This document shows, in pieces, positions 23,944-37,600 of a stretch of DNA of 64,000 bases. Origin of the DNA: Rhexocercosporidium sp. MPI-PUGE-AT-0058 (taxonomy: Eukaryota > Ascomycota > Leotiomycetes > Helotiales); the NCBI GenBank assembly GCA_020746875.1, contig JAGTJL010000006.1:2852001-2916000 (forward strand), read 5' to 3'. The notes beneath the pieces are model-generated. The model saw only the letters and a program-made list of their open reading frames with translations. It was not told the origin of the DNA and made no database searches. The position numbers and the translations under genes are program-made. Numbering within the stretch: the stretch's first letter is position 1; each line of letters opens with the position of its first letter.

Positions 23944-24146
23944 TGTAACGCTAAGTATACGATTCAGGGGTTACAGAGTCGGGCCAGGTTCGGACTAGTT
24001 CCGGAGGCATATATAAAAAGGCTCCTACACCTCTAAAGCTCGATATCTTCTTATTTTCTTTATATTAGACTTATTAATACTCGATAGCCTCCGCTAATAT
24101 ACTCCTATATTTCTCTTGCACCGCTGTCTTAGCTAATATCGTTACA
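23944..24146 (+). repeat. 3' LTR of gag-only element
   Basis: A 203-bp partner of 22,037-22,239, starting TGTAACGCTAAG and ending ATCGTTACA. The short run aggaaaggggtaa just before it is a plausible polypurine tract for plus-strand priming. Confidence 0.85.
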
Positions 24147-25170
24147 AGAATTTCTTTATATCTTGCGACTCGACTTTTAAATCTTTTTTAATTTGTTAAA
24201 GAGATCTTAGCTATTGCGCCTAATTATTTTTAATATTAGAAGCGGCATTGTGTCTCTAAAGGTGAACCTTAAATATAACGGCCTATCTTAAATAATAAAA
24301 TTTATTTCGGTAGTAAACTATTTAAAAAATCAAGTTATAATATTATATGAATAATGATATTCACGGAACTACGTAAATATGGAGAATAAGTTAATACAAG
24401 GGTTGCATGTCGCAGGAAGTAAACAAAGAGCACTTGACGCTAGCTACTTTAGGACTAGCTTATAATAAGAGCCTTTTATATATAAAGCTCTTATTAACAT
24501 ATTAAAAGTAGCTCTTCAGACTTGAATTAAATACATACTTATAACTAAAGCTTTGTACCGTATGTATCGAGTCTTATTACGATTGACTAAGTTATTACTT
24601 ATTACCGGGAAGAATAGGTAATATAATGCAATTAATACTGATTAACTTATAGATTAAAGCACTTAAATTACGCTGTTTAGCTAAAGATAATAAAAGAAGA
24701 GAGTTATTAAAATATTATAAAAGTAATACTTTAAATTTATTATTATAATAGTTTTACGCAGTTACCGGGAGGGATTATATTAATTAAATTCGTAAAGGCA
24801 AACCGACCTTAAGTTTAGCTAACGATTCTTATTACTTTACGCGGTTGCCGGGAAGGACTGTATTAGCAGGCCTTTAGAATTAAATTAAAAACACAAAAAC
24901 TAGTAAAAATAACTTATTAAATAACTCCTTATACTTTTAATTTTATAAAAAGACCGACGCGCGTATAAATATATTATTCTTCGAAATCCGACTTCAATAC
25001 TCCGCTTTACTTTATAATAATATTTTAAAAGATCTTTATTATTATATAATTATGAAAATATTAAACTTTAATTACTTTATAATAAATAAACTTACTTAAA
25101 TATAACTCGTTTCCGCTATAATTTAAATAGTTTAGAAAGCGAGGAATTATTATATAATGTATTACCCGAC
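24147..25170. other. RIP-degraded AT-rich DNA, target of outer gypsy
   Basis: AT-rich DNA with no gene recognised. Its right end was cut by insertion of the outer gypsy element at cgacc (25,171-25,175), and the other side of the same target resumes at 44,992. Confidence 0.5.
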
Positions 25171-25175
25171 CGACC

Positions 25176-25430
25176 TGTTACGGCTGGCTAGAGGTTGATA
25201 CGGTGCAAGAGATAGCTTTGTATTTAGACCTAAAGCTACGCTTAAAATTAAGAAGAAAAGACAAAAAGAAAAGGAGAGCTCTCTATAAGAGGGAGCTCTA
25301 ATATAAATATACAAAAGGTCCCCCTAGCCTTTCCCGATTAGGCCTAGCGCCATAATTACCATGCCAAGGCAATGCTATAAGCGATGCCGAGCTCGTTTAA
25401 TTAAAATATAAGGCTTAGGGAATTATAATA
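25176..25430 (-). repeat. 3' LTR of outer gypsy
   Basis: A 255-bp copy sharing gctacgcttaaaattaa, ggtccccctagcctttcccg and gcgatgccgagctcg with 44,731-44,986. It is the 3' LTR because coding is on the minus strand. Confidence 0.9.
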
Positions 25431-27109
25431 TTACCCCCTTCTCCCGAAAAACTACGTCCTCGTAATTATAGTTATAATAACGTCGTCCTTTAAGTCGTTA
25501 TAGTCGTCGACACCAATATTATATGCCTTTAATTATTAAAGTAATGCCCTTAAAAGTCTTTTAGCCGCTTTATTATTAAAGTAAAAGTTCTTAATTATAT
25601 AAAGTATAATTATAATATCTAAGCACAAATACTATTATAAGTCCTCGTCGGCGCCTAGCCACTTAATGTAATAGAATAGCTTATTCTTTATGACCTTAAA
25701 GCCTAGTATAGCTTCAATTTCTTATTCGTCTTAATTTAATAAGAGTTAAATTAGCGACAGCGTTTATCTTACTTGTCTTAATAAGGGATTATTAACGTAC
25801 TTTTATAACGAATAAATATAAAATATAAAGTATATAATTTAATCTGTCGATAGCTTTACTTTTTAATTCTCTCTTTCTTTTAAGAATACTTTAATTAAGC
25901 TATACTATTTATTAAAGAGTTTTTTTAAAAGACGGTCGACATTTCAGTTTTAAGTGTCGACTAACACTAAGTTATTAACGTCCTAATCGACAGCGCGTCA
26001 ATTACAATTAGCTAAACGTTCCATTTTCTTTTATTAAGCCTTTAGTAACGATTATATAACTTCTATAACTTCCTTTATACGTAAGGCGACTTATAAAGCC
26101 TCTTCGCGGTTAAGCTTTTTTATTGCCGTAATAAGTAGTTCTAGATTTATTAAGTCTTAAGAAGTCCTTAGCTTTACGTCGTTAAGTAATTAAAAAGGCG
26201 TGAGGTTGTTAAGAGACTCGTAAGGCAAGGTAAGCTACGTAATGTTTATAATAGGCAAGAGGTCACTTTAATTGTCTTAATAATAATAACAGAAAGGGCG
26301 GAGCTATTACTTAATATATTAATTTATTACTTTAATCTAGCCGTCGACATTAAGATTATATGCCGTCGTTAACTTTACTTTAATACTAAGTATACGGCAA
26401 TACTTTTTCCAAAAGGAGGAAATGAATTACAAACTCTAGTTTAAGATAATAAACTTTAATATGCCGAAATAGTAAGTTTAATAAATTAAAAAAAGAGTAG
26501 TCATGCCTTTAATAGTAATTATGTTATTATAAAGTATTAAGACCGGTTTCTTAAATAAGTAATTAATAATAATTATAACGAAGTTATAACTACTCTTATT
26601 TAATAACAACTTTATAAAATCTATTATAAAGTATTAATACGGCCGAGCGAGAATAAGTAAAAAGTATAAAAAATTAAGTGTTTTATTTCTTTTAGCCTTT
26701 TACTTAAAGCAATTATAATTCGCTACATAACGGCCTACGTCCGTAAAAAGGCCATTCTAGTAGTATTTACGGCCTAATATAACCTTTATCTTTCCGATTC
26801 CGGCATAAGCGACTAAAGGTTGCGAGTGCATATAACGTAATAACGACGTACGAAACTCTGGCGGTTCTATAAACACTTCTAAACGACCTTAAAAAAGAAG
26901 CTTGCTATTCGACAACTCGTAGTCTAAGTCGTTCTCGCGAGCTCTTTGTCGAAAAGGCTTTAATAAAAGAGACTCTTTATTAACTATAAGCACTTAATTA
27001 ATCACGTCGTATTTAGCGATATTATATATAATTATAAAGTTAAAGTCTAACTCTTTCGCGGCAAGTGCTTTCGAGTCGATTAACACGTAGTCTTATTCTA
27101 AAGCTTACT

Positions 27110-27193
27110 CTACCTCTTAATTTAACTCCTAATTTACCTCCTAGTCTACCTCCTAGTTTACCTCTTAATCTACCTCCTAGTCTACCTCTATAA
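27110..27193 (-). repeat. 12-bp minisatellite, seven units, within outer gypsy pol
   Basis: Seven 12-bp units (consensus ctacctcctagt) run in tandem. On the minus strand they keep one open frame (27,040-27,243) that encodes a repeated four-residue GGRL/RGKL pattern. Gly- and Arg-rich tails occur in some retroelement proteins, but the repeat could equally be slippage in dead DNA. Confidence 0.75.
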
Positions 27194-28099
27194 AAGCTAA
27201 AGAGGCAGCTAAAGTAGCAACCATACGACCATTTTATACACACCGCCTTATAATTTCCAGTTAAGCATTTTACGCCGTTGTCGAACGGAAAATAATTTCA
27301 TAAAAAAGAGGTATATTTAAATACTTTAATTAAACGGCCTCGACTAAAGGACGTTTTTTTCTTAAAAGTATTCTATTTACTAATTTAATTACTTATTTAA
27401 AAAACCACGCTTAATATATTTCTTAATTAAGTAATTGCAATAGCTTAAAAGAGTCGACAACTACTAATTAAAGGTTAGCGGTAACTAAAGGGTCAATTTT
27501 GTCGTCTATAATAAGTTGCTAACTATAAATAGCTCGCTTACGAGCCTCTATTATTATAAAGTCTTAATCTCTTTAGGAAAGAGTATTAACAAAAGTATTA
27601 ATAATCCCGGTATAATACATAATCGTAAAATAAAATTCCACGAAGAACTCGGCCTAACGTGCTTACTTAGTCATAAAATCCTTAATAGTCATAAAGTATT
27701 CTAAGGCTCAGTAATCCGTATATACGTATACATTCTTTTAAGTACTTAATAATTCTAAGTAATATTACTTAAACGACTAAAAGATTACTAATATTTCTTT
27801 ATTATAAATTAAATAATTAAGCTCGAGATTTACTATAGTCTTAAAAAAGTAACTTATAAAGTAAAAAATGCCGTCCTCTTAAAATTAAAATAATACGTTA
27901 ATAATAACTCTATTAAAAGAGTCGGTCTTTAGCCGCGTCTACTTTATTAAATCGTAATAATAAAGGACTAGTACAAATTAAAGGGCTTCTTAAAGAGTTT
28001 CTTACGCGTTTTTATAAACGTTATTAAAGTCAAAGGGCACGTCTTTTTTAGTAAATATTATAAGGAGTTAAGCAATACGACTATAATCTTTAATAAACC

Positions 28100-28700
28100 G
28101 GCGGTAAAAATTACAAAACCTAAGGTAACTTTATACGCTATATACGTTGCCGGCGTATTTCCAGTCTTTAATTATATTAACCTTTTCCGGGTTTACTTTT
28201 ATGCTATTGACGTCAATAATAAAACCTAAGAATTTCGTCTTTTATACGTTAAACTCGGACTTTTTAATATCGGCTTATAGTCCGTGCGCTTATAATATTA
28301 CTATTACTTTCTTAATATAAACCTCATACTCTTCGAGGGTTATTAAATATATAAAAATATCGTTCATATAAGCCGCGCAAAAGTCGTCTAAATATTCCAT
28401 TAAAATGTCGTTAATAAATCGCTAAAAAGTCGCCGAGCCATTTATAAAGCCAAAGGGAAGGACCTTATACTTATACGTGTCATACCGAATACAAAAGGTC
28501 ATATAATCTTCGCTCTCGGGGGATATATAAATATAATAAAAGGCTTATTAAATATTAAACTTTATAAAGATTTTTACTTTATAAATATAAGTCATTATCT
28601 TATTAATTAAAAGAATTAAATATAAATCCTTTTTTAATAAGGCATTTAATTTTCAGTAATCGACATAAAGCCGGAGACTGCCGTCGGCCTTCTTAATAAA
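28100..28700 (-). pseudogene. Reverse transcriptase remnant of outer gypsy
   Basis: On the minus strand the frame reads YKYKVLPFGFINGSATF, then ILMEYLDDF, then AAYMNDIFIYL, then the connection AHGL*ADIKKSEFNV and KTKFLGFIIDV. These are the Ty3/gypsy polymerase palm motifs, with the active-site YMDD changed to YMND and Gln codons changed to stops. The domain would copy element RNA into DNA; this copy is inactive. Confidence 0.85.
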
Positions 28701-29413
28701 AAGAATAAGAGCCGCATATAATACGCTAAAGGGCTTAATAAAACCTTTATATAAGTTATTAATAATATACTACTTAGTTTTCGACAGCTATTTTTTAATC
28801 ATACGCTAAAAAAGTTTAAAAAATAAGTCATTCTCTTTAATAAGCTCGATTTAATAGTTTACGCTTTAGCGATACGCTAATAGTTCGTCGGAGGCTCGCC
28901 GGAAGAAGAGAAGAGCATACTCTTAATACTTTGCCGAGAGCTTCTTACTTATTAACTCATTATCTTACACGTACTTAGCCTCTAAGGCTTCCTTTAAAAT
29001 CAAGTCTTTATTCATTAATATAAACTCGACACTTAACTAGTCTAAGGCCTCTCGTCGACGGCGAGTCAGCTTTTAGTCGATTTTATATACTAATATTATA
29101 AAGGTTTTTATTTTATTTTTTTTAGCTTTCTTAAGTTAGAAGTATATCGTAAACATTATCGTTATTAATATTAAAAAGATTTCCGTAATAAGCGCCTTAA
29201 GCTAGTGCTTTACCAGGGGGGCTCCACAGGCTCCTTTATTTTTAAGTAATAATCCCGAATCACAAGATGTCGACGGATTTAATTAATTTTCTATAATACA
29301 TAGGCGCTCCTTAACCTTTTTAATAAAGCTCGAGGGTCGAGTCGGCGAGACGTTAATTATAAGTCGTCTAAAGACCTTAGACTTAAGGGAATCGTCGAGT
29401 GCCGCAATCCTGG

Positions 29414-29894
29414 TGTTACGGTCCGTGTATTTACTCGGTGTAAATACGGTGGGTTATATTAATCTTAATGATTAAGAAGTAAGTGTATTACGTACAATAG
29501 AATAAATAATGACTAATATAATTAAGATATTATTTTCAGTTGAGCACAAAGCTTTTATTTAATAATAAACGTGCTAGTCTTTTATAAAACCTTTATTTCC
29601 CTTAAGACCGCTAAGACCGCTAAACCTCTGGCGGTCTATCGGTCCTAGCGGTCGTTACGTAAAGAGGTCGCGTAATCTAAAGGCCTATTTGCCCTCTAAT
29701 CGTTTATCGAAAATAATATTTATATAATATATGACTTATAAAATCCTAAGTATTAAGGTCTCTTAAAGAAATACTTTTAGAAATAATACTCTCTTAATAT
29801 ATTTCTCCTAAGATTCTTACCTTTTTAAGCCTATAATCCTGAGTATTACGCTGTCCCGGAGTCCAGTGTCACGGGACGCGGGGCGTTCGTAACA
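29414..29894 (+). mobile_element. Solo LTR (481 bp) inside outer gypsy
   Basis: It starts TGTTACGG and ends CGTAACA and is flanked by a perfect 5-bp duplication cctgg (29,409-29,413 and 29,895-29,899). It is much less RIP-altered than its host. It contains a GC-rich hairpin near its centre (gaccgcta at 29,606-29,613 pairing with tagcggtc at 29,646-29,653). No partner LTR is in the window. Orientation is unknown because solo LTRs lack coding; plus is nominal. Confidence 0.9.
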
Positions 29895-30075
29895 CCTGGC
29901 TTGCCTTTAATAATAATCATTTAAGTTTAAAAAAGCGTCCCTTTATTTTATATTAAGTTAATAAGACTTAATAATTAGTTTATTAAAACGTTAATATCGA
30001 CAAAGACTCGTTAATTAAAGTACGACTATACGGACATACTTAACAGTTATTTTAACCGATTGCGGTTCTTAATAT

Positions 30076-30356
30076 TGTGGTGGGGTTGACCTCAGAGGCC
30101 CATTTGTCACGTAATTAAGCTGCATCTTATTATATTTAAGATAGCCTTTAAGGTAATATCCTTTAAGGAAAAAAACGATTTTTATTATTATAACTTTTCC
30201 TTCTTATTTAAACTATACCTCTCTCCTCTTTTAATAGATTATATACTCTAAATATATAATATCTTGAGTACTTGTTAAATAAGTATTTCCTACGGTTACT
30301 CTCCGGCACTTGCTTCGCTACCCTCTTATTATATATTTAATATTTTCCCCTTTACA
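30076..30356 (+). repeat. 5' LTR of inner gypsy
   Basis: A 281-bp copy matching 42,373-42,653 throughout (for example tagcctttaaggtaatat and aacgatttttattattata). It starts TGTGGTGGGG and ends CCTTTACA. The sequence that follows, ttggtgaccgacg, is the likely primer-binding site. Confidence 0.9.
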
Positions 30357-33300
30357 TATTTTGGTGACCGACGTAAGGAATAAGTAAAAAAGCTAAAGTA
30401 AAGTACGTAGAGAAGCCTAGAGGCCCTTATATTAATTATAAGGACTGAAACCGATAAGTGCTCGAATTAATATAAACCTATTTACTTAAAGATCTCCCAG
30501 CCTTTAGAGTAGAATTAAATACGGCACCTCGACAATTTCTTATAATATAATAAAAAGCACAAAAAGTTTAAAAGGAAACTATTTATCTTTAATATAAGAA
30601 TACTCAGATTATTAGAAAAGCCAGCTCTAGCACGTAGAATATTAATACTGAGAAGGTCAGACCGAAAATAGCCGGATTACGTTATTAAAAACGCCTTAAT
30701 TAATATTAAAATATATTTAATACTTTAGAAAACGAGAAGTAAACTATTTAAAATGAATCCGGCAAATTTTAACGCTAATCGCACTTTTAATAAGCGTATT
30801 TATTACTCTTTTCTTCTTCTTTTCCACTAGTGGCCTACTTAAGGCTAACGAGACGGAGTTTAATAAAAAAGGTATATAAGGTTTTATCTTATGCCTTTTT
30901 AATTAGTTTCGGTTTTAAGTTATTTTACGCCGAAATTAACTTTAATAATAATAAAGCTTTAGCATTTAACGAGATTTATTTACTTCGCTTAAGCTTATAT
31001 ATTTGTTTATTATAAAGACAAAAGGCCTAGACTTCGGCGTCTTTCGGGCTCTACTACCCCGGGAGGAGCTTAAAGCTATAAGCTCTTTAACTTAATATTT
31101 TATTTATATATTTCCTTTGTTTTCTCGAGCTCGTATGTTCTTCCTTCTTTAATATAATATATTATATTTTTTATTCTTTTATTAATAATATTAAGCGCAT
31201 TTACTCTTTAGCAAATCATTAATTTCACTAAGAAAAATTAATTATATTTAAAAACAATACCAAAAACAACGCCTTCAGCGGCAACTTAAAAGGCAAAGAG
31301 CTTAAACGACTTATTAATAACTTCTTTATAACCCGAGAAAGCTTTGCGACTCCGATTATAGACTATTTTACTATTAAGACTAACTTTATAAACTTTATAA
31401 GCTCTTCTACTTTTATGCTTATTAAACCCTTAATAAAGCCTAATATTACTGGAATTACTAACCCTACTTTATTATAACTACTAAGAACACTTATAAACGA
31501 TACTCCGATTATAAAAAAGAGAAAAAAGAGAAACAAAAGTAATAGTAGTAACTTACGACAAAATATATTTAATTATAATTAAAGTAATAGTTATTCAGAA
31601 AGCTCCGGTATAAAAGCTTAAGCTGCCTCTTAAGCTTTACCGGCTTATATAATACTTACTCAGCTTATATACCCTTAAGCTATATTATATTCGCCTCCAA
31701 AGTAAAGAGGACTTAACCTCGCTAATATAAGCTATATAACACCGCTTCAGACTTAAGTTACTTCTGCTTAGGCTTTTTAATTAATACGACCTACGCCAGG
31801 ATAATATAAACTTATTAAAACCTTTATATTATACGAAGTAAACGAGGCTTTAAATAATTACTATTACAAAACTACTTTTAATAATATAACGTCTTAATAG
31901 CTTATATCTTAAGCCGCACGACTTATCACGGACTTTATTAAAGGACTTCCTTATTTCGTAGTAGCCTAAGCTATACCGACTTTAGGCACCTTTAACTACT
32001 TATATTTTAATAAGAATAATATTACTAAGTTCTTCAAGACTTTAAAGCAGCTCTTTACGGCTCGAGGTATTACAGATAACGCCGAAAAGAAATAATATAT
32101 CGTAGACTATTATACTCTCGAAGTAGGCCAAAATATCGAGTGGCTCCCCGACTTCTTTAATAGCACTTATTAAGAATTAATTCAAGAAGTTATAAAAAAG
32201 TATTAAACGTTTAACTTTAAGTAATATTATTATATTTTTTAAAACTTAAAAAAATATTTAATAATTTTAAATATATTATAAAAGATGCTTTTAAATCTTA
32301 ATTTTAATAATTTTTTTAAGCTTTTAAAGAAGTTAGTCGAGCTTATATATAAAAGAAAATCATTATAAAGCGGTAAATAATTATAAAGTTTTTAATAGCT
32401 TTACTTAAGTATTTAAGGCGAAAGGCCGGAACTTTTATAAAAAATAATAATACTTTTAATATAAAAAATATATAATTTTTTAATAAAATATACGTAAGAA
32501 TAAAAGGCTTATTCTAAGTTAAGCGGAAAATCGATACTTTAATTAAAAAGGAAATATTATTTATACGAATTACTCGAGCCGACCGTCTTCGACTCGAGTC
32601 GAGTAATAGTAAAACTCCCTTTTTAGCGGCACAGTTCGGGGGGCTTAACCTTATAACTCGCCTCGAGCTTATAAAGTATAAGGACAATTCTTTAGCTCGA
32701 GAGATCGACGACGTTTTTAAGAAAAGTTCGGTGCTTCGTCTTAAATTAAATTAAGAAAGGTATATTTAAAAAGAAGTTATTTTTACTATCGAGAGGCTGA
32801 TTTACGATATTAATTAAGCTATAAAATAAAATATTAATATAATTATAAAAGAATTAAATAATTTACGTATTTTATACGCTATTATAAAAAAAAGAAAGAA
32901 TCTAGAGTTAATAATCAAAATTAAAGCTTTATTTACTTACGAGTCGATCGCATACTCTGAAAAAGCTAAGGTATTTTATTAAGATTTTAAAGTAAGCTCT
33001 AAATATAATCGACGTTATAATATAAAGAACGATATAAGTACCGGATGCTTCTTTTGCTTTAATAAGCCGATTCCGAGTGCTAAACCTTAAGGATTTCATA
33101 AATATTAAAATTAATATTACGAGTTTAAAAAATAGCTTAATTTAAGAATTATTTATAAGAATAAAAACAATTATATTTATATAAGCTCTTAAAAAGAAAG
33201 AATAAAAGCTTAAGCGGTTTAATTTCCTTAAAACAAATTAAAAAAAGAAGTCCTTATTTTATAAATAATTAATATAAAAAGAGACTTAAACTTAAAGCAA

Positions 33301-34619
33301 AAAGAAAAAATAATTTAAAAAAAGCTCTAAAACGCTTAAAAAGCCCTTTTAACTCAATAAAACATTATACCGAAGTCAACTTTAAAAGGACTAATACTAA
33401 AAGCAAGTTAAAAGCCCTAGGACTATTCAGATATTCTTATTATTCGATTCTTTAATATAATAAGATTAGCTAACGTTTAAAACATATTTATTACTTTTGA
33501 TTTAAAAAGAATAAATAATAACTTTAAAATAACATTTATAAAAATAAGACGACAAAATACTATTACTTTTAAAACAATAATAAAAGCTGAATTATATATA
33601 ACCGGAACCTTATTTTAAAAACGTTTTAAAGCTTAAGTTAATTACGGAAGATTAAAAGTTCGCAAAGAAGTTAAGAATGCCGTCAGATTTTAAGAGCTTA
33701 TAAACGTAAACCCTCTAATTAAAGCACTTAAAGCAAAACCTATTTAGATTATTATAAGAGATAATAATAAGAATATTATTTTTAAGAAATTAAAAAAAGT
33801 TACTTTAATTATAAGTCGAAAAAGACTAACTACTATTAAATTACTTTTTACGAGGACTATTCAAAAACACGCTAAAAACAACTTACTTATTATCGTTAAA
33901 GTGACTTTAGGCCGACTTCGCGTATATTAAGCGTTGTCGTAAAACAATTATACGCTAAATAATACGCTAAATAAACTTCTTACTCAAAAAGAGCTCTTTA
34001 AAAACTTAACTTTAAAAGAAATCCTTATTTTAATCGATTTATTAAAGATAAGTTAACCGAAGACTATTAATTAAGAGATTCAGGACTAGATCGTTATTAT
34101 TAGTGTTAAAATTATAAAGTATATAAAAGCTCTTTAAAATTATAATTAAAAAGGGAATAATATTATATTTTAACGCCTCTTATTACTTTAAGCTAATACT
34201 TCGGATTCTATATTAAGAAGATTACGAGCTTCGTAATAGCTTAAACGCATTTTCCTTAAATAAGAATAATGAATTATTATTTATTCTATTATATTCCGAA
34301 TTAAACTTACGCATAAGCTTTAAGTTTAATAAAGAAAATAAAAGTATTAAGTCTTTATAATATAAGAAATACTGATTTAATAATTAACTTTTTAATTATT
34401 ATTAAGCTTAATTCCTTTTTTTAACCCGGTGCTCATAATCTTAACTGCTATCTTAATAGCGCTTTAAAAAGTAATAGTTTTAAAAGAAGAACTTAAAATC
34501 GACTTACTGCCAACCGCTAAAATTTACTTAATCGATATACCTTAAGAACCGAGTTATAAGTAATACTTTTTAACGCCGAAGTATATGATTATTATACTTA
34601 AGAAGATAAGACTTAATAA

Positions 34620-37600
34620 TATCCGAGTTACTTTTAATTTCGGCGCAAAAGTCAGTTATATATTTTATAATATTATTATTTAATTAAAAGTCTTTATTAT
34701 AAAAAGCGACTTTATAGCCTTAAAGAATATTATAAGTATAAAATCGCGATTTCTAAAATATGCGGATAACGTCCCGGTTATAATAAAAGATTACATTATC
34801 CTTATTAGGTTTTATATTATAAATATCTTAAATATTAAAATTATTTTTAAATTTTTATTCTTTTAAATTACACGCGTTTTATTTAAATACTTATTTAATA
34901 TAAAAGGCGGTCCAGTTTACGCTAACTTATAAAATAAGACTACGCGATTAATTACTATTATTAAAGCAGCTAAACTTATAAAATACGCTAAAAGCATTAA
35001 AGCTATAAAGTCTAAGAGCTAAGCTAATAGAATATTATTAGATTCGGAATTAAATTATTTAAAATCCGAAACTAACTCGAGAAACAAATAACTAGCTATA
35101 ATTAAAGTTTTATAATTACTACCGTCGAATACTTTCTAAAAAATACTTCTTTTAAGCTCGAGGACGAGCTTTTTTATAAAAAGGACGAAAAAACCTTTAA
35201 TAATAAAAGCAATTCCTCTTTCGAAGACGTCTTATATATTTTCATTAAATATATAAAGCGAGAATTTATAATTCTAAAGACGGACCTTTACGATTACCCC
35301 CTTTATAAAGACTTTATTAAAGCTCCTTTCGGCAGAAAACGTATATTTAATACCGTATTAATTGAGAAAATTAAGCCTATCTTTTAATTTATTATAAACT
35401 ATGATATTTTATTAATAACGTCCTTATTTAAAGAACGTAAATAAGTTTCGCGGGTTTATATTATATATAAAATAAAAAATAAAAAGATTAAACTTATAAA
35501 TTAAATAAATAAAATAAGAAATGCGCTTAAAGGCCGTAAAAACTAATATAAAGTCTTTAAAGAAAGGGACTTTTTTCAAAAGCAAGTTAAAAAATACTAA
35601 AATATCTTACTTCTTCGTTTTGCCGGCTTTCCTTACGAATTTAAGATTACGGAAAAGCGACTTATTACTTTAAATATTAAAGATATATTATAATCAAAAG
35701 AAAAAGCCCTTTTCGACGAAATTATATTAAATTAAAAAAGTGCTATTATATTTAATTAAATTAAATATAAGAAATTCTATAAGAATGTTTTGCTACTTAT
35801 AATTATTAAAATAATAAACCATAAAGCCTAGCAAGCATTATACTTTTTATTTCTTAAAGCGTTAACTCCCGAAGTTAAGAAAATAATAAAAGACAGATTT
35901 AACCGTAAGGTTCTCGAACTCTTTAAAGGGCTATATTATAACGCTTAATTTTTAATTAAAAAGAAAAAACTAAGAAAATACCGCTTAATTAACTCGGCAA
36001 TTATACTTAACGCAATTACTTTAAGAGACGCTAACTTATTTCCTTTTATTAACGAATTTTTAAAGGAATTTATAAGGTGCTATATCGCGAGCTTAATAGA
36101 CTTATACTTAAGTTATAATTAATAAATATTATATCAAAGCAGCCGAAATATAACAGCCTTCTTTATGCTTAATATTAGACTAGTCCGAAATATAACGTTA
36201 TTTTAAAGAGTTATAAACTTTATTACTTAATTTATAAAAATAATCAATAGAATATTAAAAGATATTATGCCTTTTATTATAATGCCGTTTTTAAATAACG
36301 TTAATATAAAAAGACTATATATAAATTATAATTAGAAGAAAGCATGGCTTAAAATTCGCTAATTTGTCTTTAAGCATTTTCTTAACCTCGATAAGATATT
36401 AAAACGCCTTAAGCGCGCTAAAGCTACTATAAGCTTTAAATCTCGGTTCTATCGTAATAGTATAAACGTCGTCGATTATATATATAACTCGTAAGAAAGA
36501 AAACCTTTAATTATATATTTAATTAAAATATAAAAATAAAAAGAATTAAAAAACGTTATAAAAGTCAAAGGATTTCTAAATTTAATTACTTACTTCCGCA
36601 TTTAAATTAAAGACTTTTATTTATTAGTCAAGCCGTTATACGACTTTATTAAAAAAATATTAAATTTATATAAAACCCCGTAACTTATAGCTAAATAATA
36701 AAAACCCTTTAAAATATCTTATGCTCCTTCTTAATACTTTATAAGATTAATTACTTTAAAAGCGCTAGCGAAATCGTCGTTTTTATAAACTTCAATAAAG
36801 TCGGATAAGGTGGTTTCCTTAATTAACGTGACTTAAAAAACAATAAGCTTAAACTAATAAGGTATAAGAGCAGCTTTTAAATAAAGGTAAAACAAGATTA
36901 TAACGCTACAAAAAGAGAATATAAAGGCATACTTTTAATCCTTAAAAAGCTCAAAATTTAATTTATAAGAGTCTATTTTATTATAAAGATTAACGTAAAT
37001 ACTCTTATTATTTAATTTAAAGAAGCTACTTACGATTACCTTAGTGCGATACTCACTTACTAGCTCGCCTAAATTAAGCTTTTCGACTTCGAAGTACGCC
37101 ATATCAAAAGTATCACGCATATAATAGCAAATGCTTTCTTAAAAAGACTTAAACACCTTAAGAATACTAAGGAAAATACCGAAAATAATAATAATAAGGA
37201 TTAAATCTTAATTAAGCTTAATATAATTAGAATTTATTCGGTAAAAGCGAAAAGCACGGAAGACTTAATAAAAGAGCCAGAGACCTTTAATAACCTTAAG
37301 CTAACTTAAAGACGCGATATCCTCATTAATATAAAGCGAAAAGTCTAAGAACTACAAAATAAGTCGAATGATTAAGTAATACTTAATAACGACTCGTATA
37401 TAAACTAAAAGAGCGAAGCAGACTTATTAATATCTTTAAAATATTATAAAAAATATTATTAAAAGATAATTATTTACTTAATTACGCTTAAAACTTTAAA
37501 AAATATAAACTTAAAAGTCTTTTATATATTTAAAAAAGAAGCATTATTATACGGAGTTTATAATTAACGTATTTAAAAACTTTTATTAAAAGGCGTATTT

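Larger units (their letters stand above)
22037..24146 (+). mobile_element. Gag-only LTR retrotransposon (non-autonomous)
   Basis: Two 203-bp LTRs enclose only about 1.7 kb. The LTR starts TGTAACG and ends CGTTACA in the right copy, a 7-bp inverted terminus; the left copy is altered at its first bases (CATAACG). The interior has no reverse transcriptase or integrase. It reads as a broken gag gene on the plus strand beginning near ATG 22,881. No matching target duplication was found, so the left boundary is approximate. Confidence 0.8.

Noticed and set aside
30830..31015. 61-codon frame near the inner gypsy leader
   Set aside because: Short and hydrophobic, in RIP-altered DNA just after the 5' LTR, with no motif to support a gene.
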